A stretch of DNA of 64,000 nucleotides from Woeseiaceae bacterium (GTDB lineage: Bacteria > Pseudomonadota > Gammaproteobacteria > Steroidobacterales > Woeseiaceae): contig JASJCQ010000001.1 of NCBI GenBank assembly GCA_030065915.1, positions 62,001 to 126,000 of the forward strand, in the 5' to 3' direction. Below are positions 45,827 through 55,690 of this stretch, one piece after another; positions within the stretch are counted from its first letter, which is position 1, and every line of letters begins with the position of its first letter. Made by a program: the position numbers and the translations under genes. The notes beneath the pieces were generated by a model. The model saw nothing but the letters and a program-made list of their open reading frames with translations. It was not told the origin of the DNA and did no database searches.

Positions 45827-45842
45827 GCTGAGCTGTCTCAGC
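45827..45842. other. Short hairpin in the leader of the DUF4397-like gene
   Basis: GCTGAG-CTGT-CTCAGC forms a perfect 6-bp stem with a 4-nt loop, 18 bp before the likely start (45860). It could act as a weak terminator for the dehydrogenase or mask part of the leader. No U-tract follows. Confidence 0.35.
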
Positions 45843-45859
45843 CAAACATGGAATATCGA

Positions 45860-47209
45860 ATGAAACCTGTCTTCACCGCCGCGCTAATCTCTGCACTGCT
45901 TTTTGTGGTCGGATGCAGTTCCGAGTCCTCATTCCCAACCCCGACCGGCAAGGGTTCCATACGCGCAATCAATGCGATCGACGGAGCGCCAACGTTCAAT
46001 TTTCTGATCGAGGAAGTGTCGGCCGGCACCTTGGAGTACAAAGAGGCGACCTCACCGCTTCCCTTCGATGATTTCGAGTACCGTTTCAATTTTGAAGTCG
46101 TGCTGGCAGGGGAAGTCAACGCGACACGCGTCGCGTCACGCGTGCAGAAAATCGATGCAAACCAGGAGTACACCTTCGTCCTGACCGGTTCGATCGACGC
46201 GCCGAATGTCTCGGTCTGGGAGAAACCGGAGCGAGTGTTCGCTGAGGAAGAGACGGACTTCGAGATCCAGGTGGCCCACCTGGCCGAGGGCTTCCCGACC
46301 GTCGATGTTTTCGTCGCGTTCGAGGGCACTGCGCCGGTGGTCGGCGAGGAAGTGGCGACGCTCGCCTTTGGCGACCTGATGCCGGTACGTGAGTTCGAGG
46401 CCGGCGACTATGTCGTCACGGTGACGCAGGCCGGCGATCCGTCCGTCGTCGTGTTCCAATCAGACCCGGTGACCTTTGGCGCGCGCAACTCTCTGCTGGT
46501 GGGCGTCTTTGCACCGACCGGCAATGACGTCGACCCGCTGTCGATTGTCGGCTTTACCAGTGGCGGCGGGTCCGCACTGGTCACCGACGCAAGTTCGTCC
46601 CCGACGCTGCGCCTGATTCATTCATCGCAGGACATCGGCAACGTCGACATCTACGATGACGAGGCGCTGACCTCGTTCGTCGCCAGCGACGTCGCGTTCA
46701 GGGATTTCTCAGACGATCTGCCGATCGCGGCGGGTGATACCGACCTCCGGATAACGCCAGCCGGCAGCACGGAGACCATCCTGCTTGAGGGTACCGTGAC
46801 GATCAACGAGGGCACGCGAAACAACCTGATCGTCTTCGGTACCGGCGGCAGCTACAACGTATCCAGCTACATCCCGGACCGTACGTCGGTCGAGACCTTC
46901 GCCAAGGTCAGCGTCTTCAATGGCGCGAGCAATTTTGAGCTGATCGATCTCTACGCGGTTGAGGCGGGTACCGGGATCCAGGAAGAGACTCTGGCCCGCG
47001 CCGCGGCTATTGGCACGGGTACCCGCTCGTCAACGGCGCTGATCCAGACGCCGGGCAGCTACGACTTCTACGCGACGCCGTTCACCGAGAAGACCATTCT
47101 AGCCGGGCCGCTGACGCTGGACGTTGCGCGCGGCGATGTGATCGAGCTGATTCTGTTCGACACGGTTTCACCCGACATGGGCGAGCTCGTGCAGATCCCG
47201 GCGCCGTAG
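45860..47209 (+). CDS. DUF4397-like repeat lipoprotein
   Basis: Secreted or surface lipoprotein of unknown role. From ATG 45860 the product is 449 residues with lipobox VVGC (near residue 19). Four repeats of about 100 residues match the DUF4397-type pattern (IRAINAIDGAPTFNFLI; VAHLAEGFPTVDVFVA; LRLIHSSQDIGNVDIY; VSVFNGASNFELIDLYAV), each an Ig-like beta unit. It is rich in acidic residues and lacks further cysteines. Starts at 45821 or 45848 are possible, but only 45860 has a GGAA upstream at a suitable distance. Confidence 0.82.
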   Translation: MKPVFTAALISALLFVVGCSSESSFPTPTGKGSIRAINAIDGAPTFNFLIEEVSAGTLEYKEATSPLPFDDFEYRFNFEVVLAGEVNATRVASRVQKIDANQEYTFVLTGSIDAPNVSVWEKPERVFAEEETDFEIQVAHLAEGFPTVDVFVAFEGTAPVVGEEVATLAFGDLMPVREFEAGDYVVTVTQAGDPSVVVFQSDPVTFGARNSLLVGVFAPTGNDVDPLSIVGFTSGGGSALVTDASSSPTLRLIHSSQDIGNVDIYDDEALTSFVASDVAFRDFSDDLPIAAGDTDLRITPAGSTETILLEGTVTINEGTRNNLIVFGTGGSYNVSSYIPDRTSVETFAKVSVFNGASNFELIDLYAVEAGTGIQEETLARAAAIGTGTRSSTALIQTPGSYDFYATPFTEKTILAGPLTLDVARGDVIELILFDTVSPDMGELVQIPAP

Positions 47210-47238
47210 CGCTCAGCCAGGATCCGGAACCCGTCTCA

Positions 47239-47733
47239 TCAGCCGACCGTAGAATCGGCCTTCTTTTCCCTCGCATGAATCGCGGTGAGCGCGTCGACAA
47301 TGGCTGTATTGTCGAGGTCCTCCAGCTCGAGCTCCGCCATTGCCTCGATTCGGCGTCTAAGGCTGTCATAGGCGCGGTCGAACGCCGCGTCGATGTCATC
47401 GGCATGCGCCGGATCGGGAATTCCCCAGTGAACGACGGCCGGGTGACCCGGCCATATCGGGCAGGACTCTCCGGCGGCACTGTCGCAGACGGTGATGACC
47501 AGGTCGATCTGGGGTGAATCGGGATTCGCGAATTCGTCCCAGGACTTCGAGCTCAGGCCCTCGGTCAGATGCCCTTCCCGCTCGAGCTTGGCGATCGCTC
47601 CGGGATTGACCCGGCCGACAGGTCGGCTTCCGGCGCTAAACGCCCGGAAACGTTCTCCGTCGAGATTGTCGATCAACACCTCACCGAGAATGCTGCGAGC
47701 GGAGTTGCCGGTACACAGGACCAGGATGTTCAT
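47239..47733 (-). CDS. arsC: Arsenate reductase, thioredoxin-type ArsC (LMW-phosphatase fold)
   Basis: The 164-residue product has the P-loop CTGNSARS near residue 7 and the redox cysteines in TVCDSAAGESCPIWPG, with the order seen in thioredoxin-coupled ArsC. It would reduce arsenate to arsenite. No arsenite transporter or ArsR is adjacent, so a phosphatase role remains possible. It starts near the diguanylate cyclase gene and converges with the DUF4397-like gene across 29 bp. Confidence 0.9.
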   Translation of the reverse strand: MNILVLCTGNSARSILGEVLIDNLDGERFRAFSAGSRPVGRVNPGAIAKLEREGHLTEGLSSKSWDEFANPDSPQIDLVITVCDSAAGESCPIWPGHPAVVHWGIPDPAHADDIDAAFDRAYDSLRRRIEAMAELELEDLDNTAIVDALTAIHAREKKADSTVG

Positions 47734-47888
47734 AGCGAGGGTTGCCTGACGAGCCGACCCAAGAGCTTACCGCACGAAGATGACAGTTTGTCGAAGACCC
47801 GCTCTGCTGAAGACCGTCCGCAACCTTGCGGCAGGAACGAAAGTCAGGATCTGTTAAAAACCGCCAGATGCCGTCGCCACCAGCGCTA

Positions 47889-49814
47889 TCAGGAGGCCGC
47901 CGAGTCTTCCACAACCGCCTCGGGGTCCGGAATGTCTTCGTTGGCCACCTCGGCCTTCGCGGTGTACATCGCCTGGTCGGCGACACTGATCAGGTGCCAC
48001 AGTTCTTCGCCGTGCTCGGGCATCCGAGCCACACCGACACTGACCGAGCAGCGGATTTCCTGGCCCTTGATCAGGTAGGCATCGGAACTCGTCTCGATAA
48101 GACGGTCAGTCACGTGGTGGATATCCTGCAGGTCGATGTCCGGCAGTACGATGGCAAACTCGTCGCCGCCGAGCCGTCCCAGTACGTCCTCCGGTCGCAG
48201 GCAGTAACCCAGGCGGTGACCGAAGGCCTTCAGCAACGCGTCACCGGCCTGGTGACCGAACTTGTCGTTGACCATTTTGAAACCATTGAGGTCGAGATAA
48301 ATGATCGCGGCGCGGTCCACCTCGCGCAGCCGCTCCCGCGCGCGCGTTTCGAATCCGCGACGATTCAGCACACTGGTCAGCGGATCACGCAACGCCTGCT
48401 CCATCATGCGGTCCTCGTTTTCCTTGCGCTGCGTGATATCCATGATTGTCACCGAGAAATCGGTGCCGACGGATTCGGCCGTAATGCGCAGCCACCGCAG
48501 GCTGCCCTCGTCGTCCTCGGTCGACAACTCGAAATTATTCGGTGAAGACGACTTCTTCGGATCGCTGAAGTGCGCGATCAGTCGGTCGGGCCCCAGCATC
48601 GGCAGATCCGTGAGGCGAACCCCGACAATGCGATCCGAATCCTCGGCGAGATAGTCCTCCGCCGCCTTGTTGGCGAAGATGCAGCGGAACACGGGCTCCT
48701 CTTGTCCTTCGTCAAGAGCGAAGCGCAGGATGCCGTTCGACGAGGTCTCGATCAACGTGCGGATCAGGTGTTCGTTCTCGGCGAGCTGACCCAGCGTGCG
48801 ACGCCTTTGCGTCACGTCCCGGCACATGACGACCGTGGCATGGCTGCGTCCGCGCTTGTCGTTGAGTGGCGCGACGGTCACCTCGTAAATCAGGTCCCCG
48901 CGAAACTTCAAGGTTTGCGTCAGGTCCAGTTCGTCTGACTGCGTCAGTATCTCCTGCGCTTCCGGGAAGTCTTCCCACAACAGGCCGCCCAACAGCTGAC
49001 GCTCGGACTTGCCCAGCATCTCGGAAGCGCTCGCGTTGGCGCAGACGATCCGGTGTTGCTGATCCAGCACGATGATCGGGTCGCGCACATGGTTGAACAG
49101 CGTGCGATAGCCAAGTGGGTTGAACTGGAAGACTTTCAGCGACAGGGCCGCGTATATGTGCAGCGGCAGCAGCATGACGATCGCGGTCACCGTGAACGGG
49201 AACTCGATCGGTCCGATGCCGAACATCGTGTTGCCGATCGACACACCGAAAGGCAGCACGGCGCAGACGAGAAGGACGATGATCGGATTGCGGTAGGCAA
49301 GCGGGATCGTCGTCAGGCGAGCCATCAGGCCAACCACGGAATATCCAAACAGGCCGTAACTGAAGGGCGCGTGGATGGAGCGGAACCAGTAGTGATCCGT
49401 TACCGCGGTGAACCGGGGGCCATCTGCTGTCTCTACGATCTGCCAGACGAGACCGTGCCATGGGTTGGTCAGGGCCAGCCCCAGCGTGATGGTCGGGATA
49501 ATCGAAAACGCGCCGACCAGGAACCAGCTGAACTCCCCGTCAGCGAGTTGCCGGTACAAGGTATAGAAAACAACCGGGAGAAAACCGGCGCCCAGGAATG
49601 TCAGAATACGCCCGACGCCGTAGATCTGCGGGTCCGTCGCCCCGTAGTAGAATGCGCAACCCGCAACCATGACGCCCAGCAAGAACATGAAGGCCGGCAC
49701 CATGCTGCGAGGCGACAGGCGCGACACATAGGCGGCCAGCGACAGGTACAGGACCGCCGCGACGCCGAATATGGGCGGCAAAACGGCCTCAAACACGGGC
49801 AAATCCCCTGTCAT
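47889..49814 (-). CDS. Membrane diguanylate cyclase (7TM-PAS-PAS-GGDEF)
   Basis: The 641-residue product has about seven transmembrane helices in residues 1-235, matching the histidine-kinase-type 7TM N-terminal sensor. Two PAS domains follow (about 245-350 and 355-465; DVTQRRRTLGQLAENE is between them). The GGDEF domain has an intact catalytic RLGGDEFAIVL near residue 548 and an I-site RPED five residues before it, so c-di-GMP synthesis with feedback inhibition is predicted. The signal sensed is unknown. It starts 306 bp from the next gene. Confidence 0.94.
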   Translation of the reverse strand: MTGDLPVFEAVLPPIFGVAAVLYLSLAAYVSRLSPRSMVPAFMFLLGVMVAGCAFYYGATDPQIYGVGRILTFLGAGFLPVVFYTLYRQLADGEFSWFLVGAFSIIPTITLGLALTNPWHGLVWQIVETADGPRFTAVTDHYWFRSIHAPFSYGLFGYSVVGLMARLTTIPLAYRNPIIVLLVCAVLPFGVSIGNTMFGIGPIEFPFTVTAIVMLLPLHIYAALSLKVFQFNPLGYRTLFNHVRDPIIVLDQQHRIVCANASASEMLGKSERQLLGGLLWEDFPEAQEILTQSDELDLTQTLKFRGDLIYEVTVAPLNDKRGRSHATVVMCRDVTQRRRTLGQLAENEHLIRTLIETSSNGILRFALDEGQEEPVFRCIFANKAAEDYLAEDSDRIVGVRLTDLPMLGPDRLIAHFSDPKKSSSPNNFELSTEDDEGSLRWLRITAESVGTDFSVTIMDITQRKENEDRMMEQALRDPLTSVLNRRGFETRARERLREVDRAAIIYLDLNGFKMVNDKFGHQAGDALLKAFGHRLGYCLRPEDVLGRLGGDEFAIVLPDIDLQDIHHVTDRLIETSSDAYLIKGQEIRCSVSVGVARMPEHGEELWHLISVADQAMYTAKAEVANEDIPDPEAVVEDSAAS

Positions 49815-50120
49815 CGGCCGGTTTTATACATATTTCGGGCAGCATGACGCTAATGCTAACTGCGCGCACACGATCGGGATGCGACGTGGTCCGCATTCTG
49901 GGCGCTGAGACCCGCGCCAGATCACAGTTTCCGGAGATTCTTGGGGGCGCCGGACAGCGGTCTGCCAGCCCGAATTTCTCACCGATTAGCGGGTAAGGTC
50001 GGTCAGAACGTGATCTGTACGAGGGATTTGCCGATTGAGCGGGCTACCCGGGTGTATTTCCGAGTGATGAAGCGCTCCTGTGCAGGCAACGGGCTAGCGA
50101 GAGCCCGCACGTTCGCTGAA
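49815..50120. other. Gap between diguanylate cyclase and ybdK-like gene (306 bp)
   Basis: I see no supported gene. A small open frame at 49941-50159 on the plus strand has no recognisable family and overlaps the end of the ligase gene. A short inverted repeat CGGGCT/AGCCCG occurs near 50090 without a U-tract. No recognisable sigma-28 or sigma-54 promoter or riboswitch. Confidence 0.4.
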
Positions 50121-51266
50121 TTATTCGGGTCGGAGGCCTTCAGCGGTATCGCGAATTAGCATATCGACGACGGCCTTCAGCGCGTCCTCCTTACTGGCGC
50201 CGGCGGCTCGTTCGAGCTCGTATTCCTTGAGCTGCCGATGTGCGCTGGTGCCACGATCGAGTATCGTTCTTGCCCTGGCAACTTCGGACTCGCAGTCCAG
50301 CGCCTTCGCGTCTTCGGCAATCAGTTGCAGGATCTCGTCGATCAGCTCGTCACACGGCACGACCGCCCCTTTCGCCAGGTCAATGAGCCCCTCATCGAAG
50401 CTGTAGCGCATCGCACGCCAGCGATTCTCGTTGATCAGCATCGGCGTGTAGAGACGCCAGCGCTGGTTGTTGCGGCGCAGTCGATACAGCATGCGCATGA
50501 TGCAGATCAGCAACGCGGCCAATGTCACGGTGTCATCGAGCCGGGTGCAAACATCCATGACCCGCGTCTCCAGTGTCGGGAAACGCGCGCTCGGCCGAAG
50601 GTCCCACCAGATACGCGTCGAGTCCTCGATCAGGCCGGCCTCCATCAGCGTGTTCACATGACGGTCGTACTCCGCCCACGACGCGAAGCGCTCAGGCAGG
50701 CCGGTCCTTGGCAACGCGTCGAATATCGTCAGGCGGTAGCTCTTCAGGCCGGTGTCGCGGCCCTCCCAGAACGGCGACGAACAGGACAGGGCCAGCAGGT
50801 GCGGCAGGAAGTACGACAGCTGGTTCATCAGGTCGATACGCAACTCGTCGTTGCCGACGCCGACGTGCACATGCATGCCGCAGATGACAAGGCGCCTCGC
50901 GGCCGCCTGCATCTCATGCGTCAGGGACGTGTAACGCTCCTTGTCCGTCTGCTTCTGCTCTTTCCAGCGGCTGAACGGATGCGTCGATGAGGCGATCGGC
51001 GCGAGATTGTACTTGGCGGCACCATCGATAATCAGTCTTCGCAGTCTGACCAGCTCTTCACGTGCCTCGGCGACGTTATTGCAGACCTTGGTTCCGATTT
51101 CGACCTGGGAACGCAGCAGCTCGGCGGTCACCTGCCCACCACAAAGCTCCTCATATTCGGCCATGAGTTTTTCTGGCGGGTCGATGACGAGTTCCCGGGT
51201 ATCCTTGTCCACAAGGAGGTATTCCTCCTCTACCCCGATCGTGAACGCAGGTTCTAGGTTGTTCAT
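50121..51266 (-). CDS. YbdK-type carboxylate-amine ligase (GCS2 family)
   Basis: A weak gamma-glutamylcysteine-synthetase-like ligase that joins a carboxylate to an amine with ATP. The 381-residue product starts TIGVEEEYLLVDKDTREL, typical of GCS2/YbdK. It also carries GMHVHVGVGNDELRIDLMNQ and the metal-binding middle, and ends with the MLIRDTAEGL segment. Natural substrates are not known. It lies 25 bp downstream of the N-formylglutamate amidohydrolase gene, so the two are likely co-transcribed. Confidence 0.92.
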   Translation of the reverse strand: MNNLEPAFTIGVEEEYLLVDKDTRELVIDPPEKLMAEYEELCGGQVTAELLRSQVEIGTKVCNNVAEAREELVRLRRLIIDGAAKYNLAPIASSTHPFSRWKEQKQTDKERYTSLTHEMQAAARRLVICGMHVHVGVGNDELRIDLMNQLSYFLPHLLALSCSSPFWEGRDTGLKSYRLTIFDALPRTGLPERFASWAEYDRHVNTLMEAGLIEDSTRIWWDLRPSARFPTLETRVMDVCTRLDDTVTLAALLICIMRMLYRLRRNNQRWRLYTPMLINENRWRAMRYSFDEGLIDLAKGAVVPCDELIDEILQLIAEDAKALDCESEVARARTILDRGTSAHRQLKEYELERAAGASKEDALKAVVDMLIRDTAEGLRPE

Positions 51267-51291
51267 ACGCCCCCCTTTTTTTGTTGTTCAG

Positions 51292-52098
51292 TCAGGCGCT
51301 GGCGCGTTGCACCTTCAGACCAAGCTTTTGCGGCATCGAGCCAATAATCGAATGTAACTGCTTAGCAACGTGGTCCTGCTCGGCCGAATGGCTGACCAGG
51401 TCCTGTCGAACCTCCAGTGCGACGTGCGGCAATCCCTCGCCTTCGGCATGATGATCGACAGTGAAGTCTTGTGGCGCCTTGCCCGAGTATGGGACGTTGT
51501 CACCGACCCTATAGCCCAAATCGCGGAGCTCATCGATCAAAATTCGGGCGCTGGGCTCGTCCTTGTCCCAGAGGACGCCCATCTCCCACGGGCGGTACTC
51601 ACCGTTCAGCACCGGCGTGAAGCTGTGGATCGACACGAACAACGGTACGAGTCCGTTGCCCTTGATCCTCTGGATCTGGGCAGCGATTTCGCGGTGGTAC
51701 GGCCAGTAGATCGCCTCGCTGCGTTGCTCCTTCTCGTGCATGTGCAGATTGCAGTTGCCCGGCACGACAATGCCGTCACCGAACTGAAGGAACGCGCCGG
51801 AATCGAGCAATTCACGATTACAATCGACGACCAGCCTGGAGTAGTTGCAGAGCACGGCGGTCGCGTTGAGGCTGTTCGCCAGTCGCTCGGTGACGCCGGC
51901 AGCACCGATGTCTATCGCCAGGTGGCAACGACGGGCAAAGGGGTCTAAGCCCATGTCACCGAGCGATTCCGGGAACCGGCAGCTGGCGTGGTCGCAGACC
52001 AGCAGAATTGGCCGATCCGAGTCGGGATTGATAACCCGGTACGGTCCAGGCTCGTGCGATTGGAGGAGCGGTTTCTCGCTTTCGGCGGTGTTGGTCAT
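51292..52098 (-). CDS. N-formylglutamate amidohydrolase family protein
   Basis: The family hydrolyses N-formylglutamate (histidine degradation) or related amides. The 268-residue product has VCDHASCRFPESLGDMG and DIGAAGVTERLANSLNATAV near the N-terminus, and SIHSFTPVLNGEYRPWEMGV, with the His/Glu metal-site pattern. The C-terminal VDHHAEGEGLPHVALEVRQD is also typical. No hut genes are nearby. Pairing with the YbdK-type ligase resembles amidoligase neighbourhoods and suggests metabolism of a gamma-glutamyl or formylated compound, as inference. Confidence 0.9.
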   Translation of the reverse strand: MTNTAESEKPLLQSHEPGPYRVINPDSDRPILLVCDHASCRFPESLGDMGLDPFARRCHLAIDIGAAGVTERLANSLNATAVLCNYSRLVVDCNRELLDSGAFLQFGDGIVVPGNCNLHMHEKEQRSEAIYWPYHREIAAQIQRIKGNGLVPLFVSIHSFTPVLNGEYRPWEMGVLWDKDEPSARILIDELRDLGYRVGDNVPYSGKAPQDFTVDHHAEGEGLPHVALEVRQDLVSHSAEQDHVAKQLHSIIGSMPQKLGLKVQRASA

Positions 52099-52195
52099 GC
52101 GGATTCGTAATACTCAGATGACCCGAGTGTACCGCATTGGGAGGCGTTTGAAGCCCTGTCAGCGCATCTTGCGGAAACTACTGACCAGGGCTTGC

Positions 52196-55100
52196 TCAGG
52201 CCAGCAACTGGGCCGAATCCGTGCCCCAGGGTTCGAAGCTCTCGACGCTGGCCGGCCGCGCGACATGAAAACCCTGTGCGAACTCAACCCCGATGTCAGC
52301 CAGCCTTTCCAGCACTTCCCTGCTTTCCACACGTTCAGCAATCGTCTCGATGCCCATCGCCTTGCCGACTTCGCTGATGGCCCTGACCATGGTCTGGTTG
52401 ACGTTATCGGTGACAACGTTGCGGATGAAATGGCCGTCGATCTTGAGGTAGTCGACCGGCAGGTTCTTCAGGTAGGTAAAGGACGACAGGCCGCTGCCGA
52501 AGTCATCCAGCGAGAACAGGCAGCCCAGTTTCTTGAGCTCCTGCATGAAGTGCACGACGCGCGACAGGTTCGAGATGGCCGCGGTCTCCGTGATCTCGAA
52601 ACAGACCGCACCCTGTGGAAGCTGCCGGTGCTTGAGCTCGTCGATCAGGAACTCAAGGAAGCGATCCTCGCTCAGCGAGTTGCCTGACAGGTTGATTGCT
52701 ATCGTGTAGCGGGCCTCACCGTCGGGCGCATCCTTGTCCGCAAGCGTTCTCAGCGCCGTGCGGACGACCCAGCGGTCCAGCGTCGACATCAGGTTGTACC
52801 GCTCGGCCGCAGGAATGAAAAGGTCCGGGCTGACAATGGAACCGTCGTCGTCTCGCATACGAAGCAGCATCTCGTAGTGCCCGCGGCGTTGTGCGCCGCC
52901 CTCGCCTATACCGACGATCGGCTGGAAGAACAGTTCGAAGCGTTCGTCCTCGACCGCATTCGTAATGCGGGACACCCACTTCATCTCCTCGATGCGGATC
53001 GAGCCATCGCTTTCGCAGTACAGGTGCACCTGGTTGCGGCCGGAGTCTTTCGCGGCATAGCAGGCGATGTCCGCGCAACTCATCAGGTTGGCGACTTCCT
53101 GCTCGGAGGCCGTGACGATCACGACGCCGATCGAGCAGCGCACGGTCGTGAACGAGTCCTTCCACTCGAAGCGGAACTGCTCGACGGCCGTCCGCAACGT
53201 CTCGGCCACTTCCAGCGCGGTGTCTTCGCCGCATCGCTCGAGCAGGATGCCGAACTCGTCGCCACCTAGTCTCGACAAGACGTCGGATGAACGGATACAG
53301 GACTGGAAGTGCTTCGACAGTTGGCGCAGCAGTTCGTCGCCAGCCGTATGGCCGAAGGTGTCGTTGACGATTTTGAACTGGTCGAGGTCGACATAAAGCA
53401 GCGCGTGCGTCGACTCGGGATCGTCTTTCAGATTCGATAGCGCCGCGACAATTCGATTCTCGAACTCGCTGCGGTTGATCAGCCCGGTCAGCGCGTCGTG
53501 CGACGCCTGGTAACTCAACTGGCGGAACAGCCGCGACTCCTTACTCGTGTCGTGGAATACCATGACCGAGCCGATGATATTGCCGATTCGATCGCGGATC
53601 GGCGCCGCCGAATCCTGGATCGGTATCTCGTCGCCGTCCTGTTTGACCAACACCGAGCTTGCGCCGAGGCTGATGATGCGGCCCTCGGCCAGGCAGCGCT
53701 TGACCGGGTTGTCGATCGTCGCGCGCGTATCCTCGTTGACGACGGTCATGATCTCGTCGATGTGGCGGCCGTGCGCGCTGCGCATGTCCCAACCGGTCAG
53801 CTCCTGCGCCACCGGATTGATGTAGTCGACGTTGCCGTCGGCATCGGTTGTGATGACGCCGTCGCCGATCGATTGCAGCGTGACCTGCGCGCGTTCCTTC
53901 TCCTCGAAAACGCGCGTCTCGGCGCGCTTGCGGTCGGTGATGTCGGTGATCGTTCCCTCGTGAGCGACGATCTCACCATTGTCGTCGTAGACGGCGCGCG
54001 CGTTCTCGAGGACAACGATTTCGGAGCCGTCCTTGCGCCGGAGACGGTATTCGAAGTTCTTGACGATCCCCTCGGCCTCGAGTCGCGCGAAGACACGCTC
54101 GCGATCGATCGGGTTGACGTACAGGCGCGTCGTCGAACCGATGGCGCGAAGCTCGTCTTCGTCGCTATAGCCGAGCATCTCGACGAGTGCCGGGTTGGTC
54201 TCGATCAGCTCACCGTCGCGGCTGGCTATATAGACGCCGTCGACCGTGTTTTCGAAGAGCTCCCTGTAGCGCGACTCGCTCGTGCGCAGTCGCTCCTCGT
54301 CATGCTGACGCTTGATGGCGATGCCGGCGAGGCGGGCCATGCGAGACAGCTTGTCGAGTTCATCCGTGCTTGGCGAGCGAGGGTCGCGGCAATAGACGTC
54401 CAGCGTACCGATGATGTGCCCCGCGCCGTGCATCAGGAACGACCAGGTCGCACCGACGTTCGCTTCATCCACCGTGTCCAGTCGCGTCTGCCAGGCCTCC
54501 GACCCGGCTATGTCTTCGCAGATCCGATCCTGGTTGGTGTGAACCGCCAGGGCGCAGGTGATGCCGTCCTGTTCGATCGGCACGTAGTCCAGGCTCTTTT
54601 TCATCGGCTCGGTCAGCCCGGGACCTTCGATGATGCCGAGCGCGTGCGACTCTTCATCGTAGAGCATGATGGCCGCCCTCAGGTTCTCGTTGACGCGCTC
54701 AACGAATCGGCATATCGCACGCAGCGTTCGGTCGTTGGACATGCTGGATGCGATCATCTCGAGGATCTTGTTCTGCGCGAATGCAATCGCCTCGTTGCGC
54801 TTGCGTTCACTAATGTCGGTAATACCGACGCGCACCAGGCGATGCTCGCCAGCGGGCATCTGGCTGAAGCGCACCTCGCAAGGTATCAGGCCGCCTTCCG
54901 CGTCCTGGTGCATCCACTCGAATGTCGGGTGCTCGCCGGACAGCGCGCGCTCCAGGTAGCCGCGGCGCACACCGAACGACGGCGTACCGTCAGGCTGCGT
55001 GTCCGGGCTGATCGCATCGGGGCCAATGGACAGCAGTTCCTTGCGGGTCATCTTGAACAGACGACATGCGTTCTGATTCGCATCGACGAGACGGTTTTCG

Positions 55101-55690
55101 TCGATGTCATAAACCACAATAGCCTCAGGCGCGTTTTCGACGAGCACGCGATAGCGCTCCTCATTTTCACGCAGCGACTCCTCTGCCTGCTTGCGGCCCG
55201 TCACATCGCGCAGGCTTAGAACGAAGACGTAGCCATCGACGGTGCTGATGCGATTGGCATTCAGCTCGGCGTCGAACGCGTCGCCATTGGCGCGGCGCGC
55301 CTCGACGTCGTCACCGAAGGTCACCGGGTGTGTGGCGTCCGGGTCGGCCAGGTAGGGTTCGAGGAAGTCTGCGAGCGCCCTGCCCTTGGCGGCAGGGATG
55401 AGATGTTCGATCTGCGAGCCGATCAGCTGGTCCTTGGTCAGACCGAAGTACGCGGCGCAGACCTTGTTGCAGACGCGGATGACGCCGCTCGGATCGACAG
55501 ACAGTAGAGCCTCGGTCACGCTGTCGAAGATCGTCTCGACCGGCGTCGACGTAGACATCGACTGCGTGATGGTCGCCTCCATCCGGTAGTAGTGGGAATC
55601 GATCAGGCGCAGGAGCTCAACGAAGTCGGCGGCTCCGTTCTCCGAGGCAATGGCGGCCTCTTTGATTTGCTCAAGCAGATCCTTGCTCAT
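52196..55690 (-). CDS. Large PAS-PAS-GAF-PAS-PAS-GGDEF-EAL c-di-GMP protein
   Basis: The 1164-residue protein (from ATG 55690; GTG 55714 is possible) has two PAS domains at about 60-300, a GAF domain at about 320-460, two more PAS domains at about 475-715, a GGDEF domain at about 730-890 and an EAL domain at about 905-1150. GGDEF is intact (RLGGDEFGILL) with I-site RSSD. The EAL motif is EML (HYEMLLRM), as in a common variant; DDFGSG and the KIDG motif of the EAL site are present. It may make and/or degrade c-di-GMP. No transmembrane segments, so a soluble multi-sensor. Confidence 0.93.
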   Translation of the reverse strand: MSKDLLEQIKEAAIASENGAADFVELLRLIDSHYYRMEATITQSMSTSTPVETIFDSVTEALLSVDPSGVIRVCNKVCAAYFGLTKDQLIGSQIEHLIPAAKGRALADFLEPYLADPDATHPVTFGDDVEARRANGDAFDAELNANRISTVDGYVFVLSLRDVTGRKQAEESLRENEERYRVLVENAPEAIVVYDIDENRLVDANQNACRLFKMTRKELLSIGPDAISPDTQPDGTPSFGVRRGYLERALSGEHPTFEWMHQDAEGGLIPCEVRFSQMPAGEHRLVRVGITDISERKRNEAIAFAQNKILEMIASSMSNDRTLRAICRFVERVNENLRAAIMLYDEESHALGIIEGPGLTEPMKKSLDYVPIEQDGITCALAVHTNQDRICEDIAGSEAWQTRLDTVDEANVGATWSFLMHGAGHIIGTLDVYCRDPRSPSTDELDKLSRMARLAGIAIKRQHDEERLRTSESRYRELFENTVDGVYIASRDGELIETNPALVEMLGYSDEDELRAIGSTTRLYVNPIDRERVFARLEAEGIVKNFEYRLRRKDGSEIVVLENARAVYDDNGEIVAHEGTITDITDRKRAETRVFEEKERAQVTLQSIGDGVITTDADGNVDYINPVAQELTGWDMRSAHGRHIDEIMTVVNEDTRATIDNPVKRCLAEGRIISLGASSVLVKQDGDEIPIQDSAAPIRDRIGNIIGSVMVFHDTSKESRLFRQLSYQASHDALTGLINRSEFENRIVAALSNLKDDPESTHALLYVDLDQFKIVNDTFGHTAGDELLRQLSKHFQSCIRSSDVLSRLGGDEFGILLERCGEDTALEVAETLRTAVEQFRFEWKDSFTTVRCSIGVVIVTASEQEVANLMSCADIACYAAKDSGRNQVHLYCESDGSIRIEEMKWVSRITNAVEDERFELFFQPIVGIGEGGAQRRGHYEMLLRMRDDDGSIVSPDLFIPAAERYNLMSTLDRWVVRTALRTLADKDAPDGEARYTIAINLSGNSLSEDRFLEFLIDELKHRQLPQGAVCFEITETAAISNLSRVVHFMQELKKLGCLFSLDDFGSGLSSFTYLKNLPVDYLKIDGHFIRNVVTDNVNQTMVRAISEVGKAMGIETIAERVESREVLERLADIGVEFAQGFHVARPASVESFEPWGTDSAQLLA

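Noticed and set aside
49941..50159. Small plus-strand frame of 72 codons in the 306-bp gap
   Set aside because: It overlaps the end of the ligase gene, lacks a clear ribosome-binding site and resembles no protein family.
53498..55219. Long open frame on the plus strand (573 codons) opposite the GGDEF-EAL gene
   Set aside because: It is antisense to a strongly supported domain protein, shows no family motif, and long antisense frames are common at this GC content.
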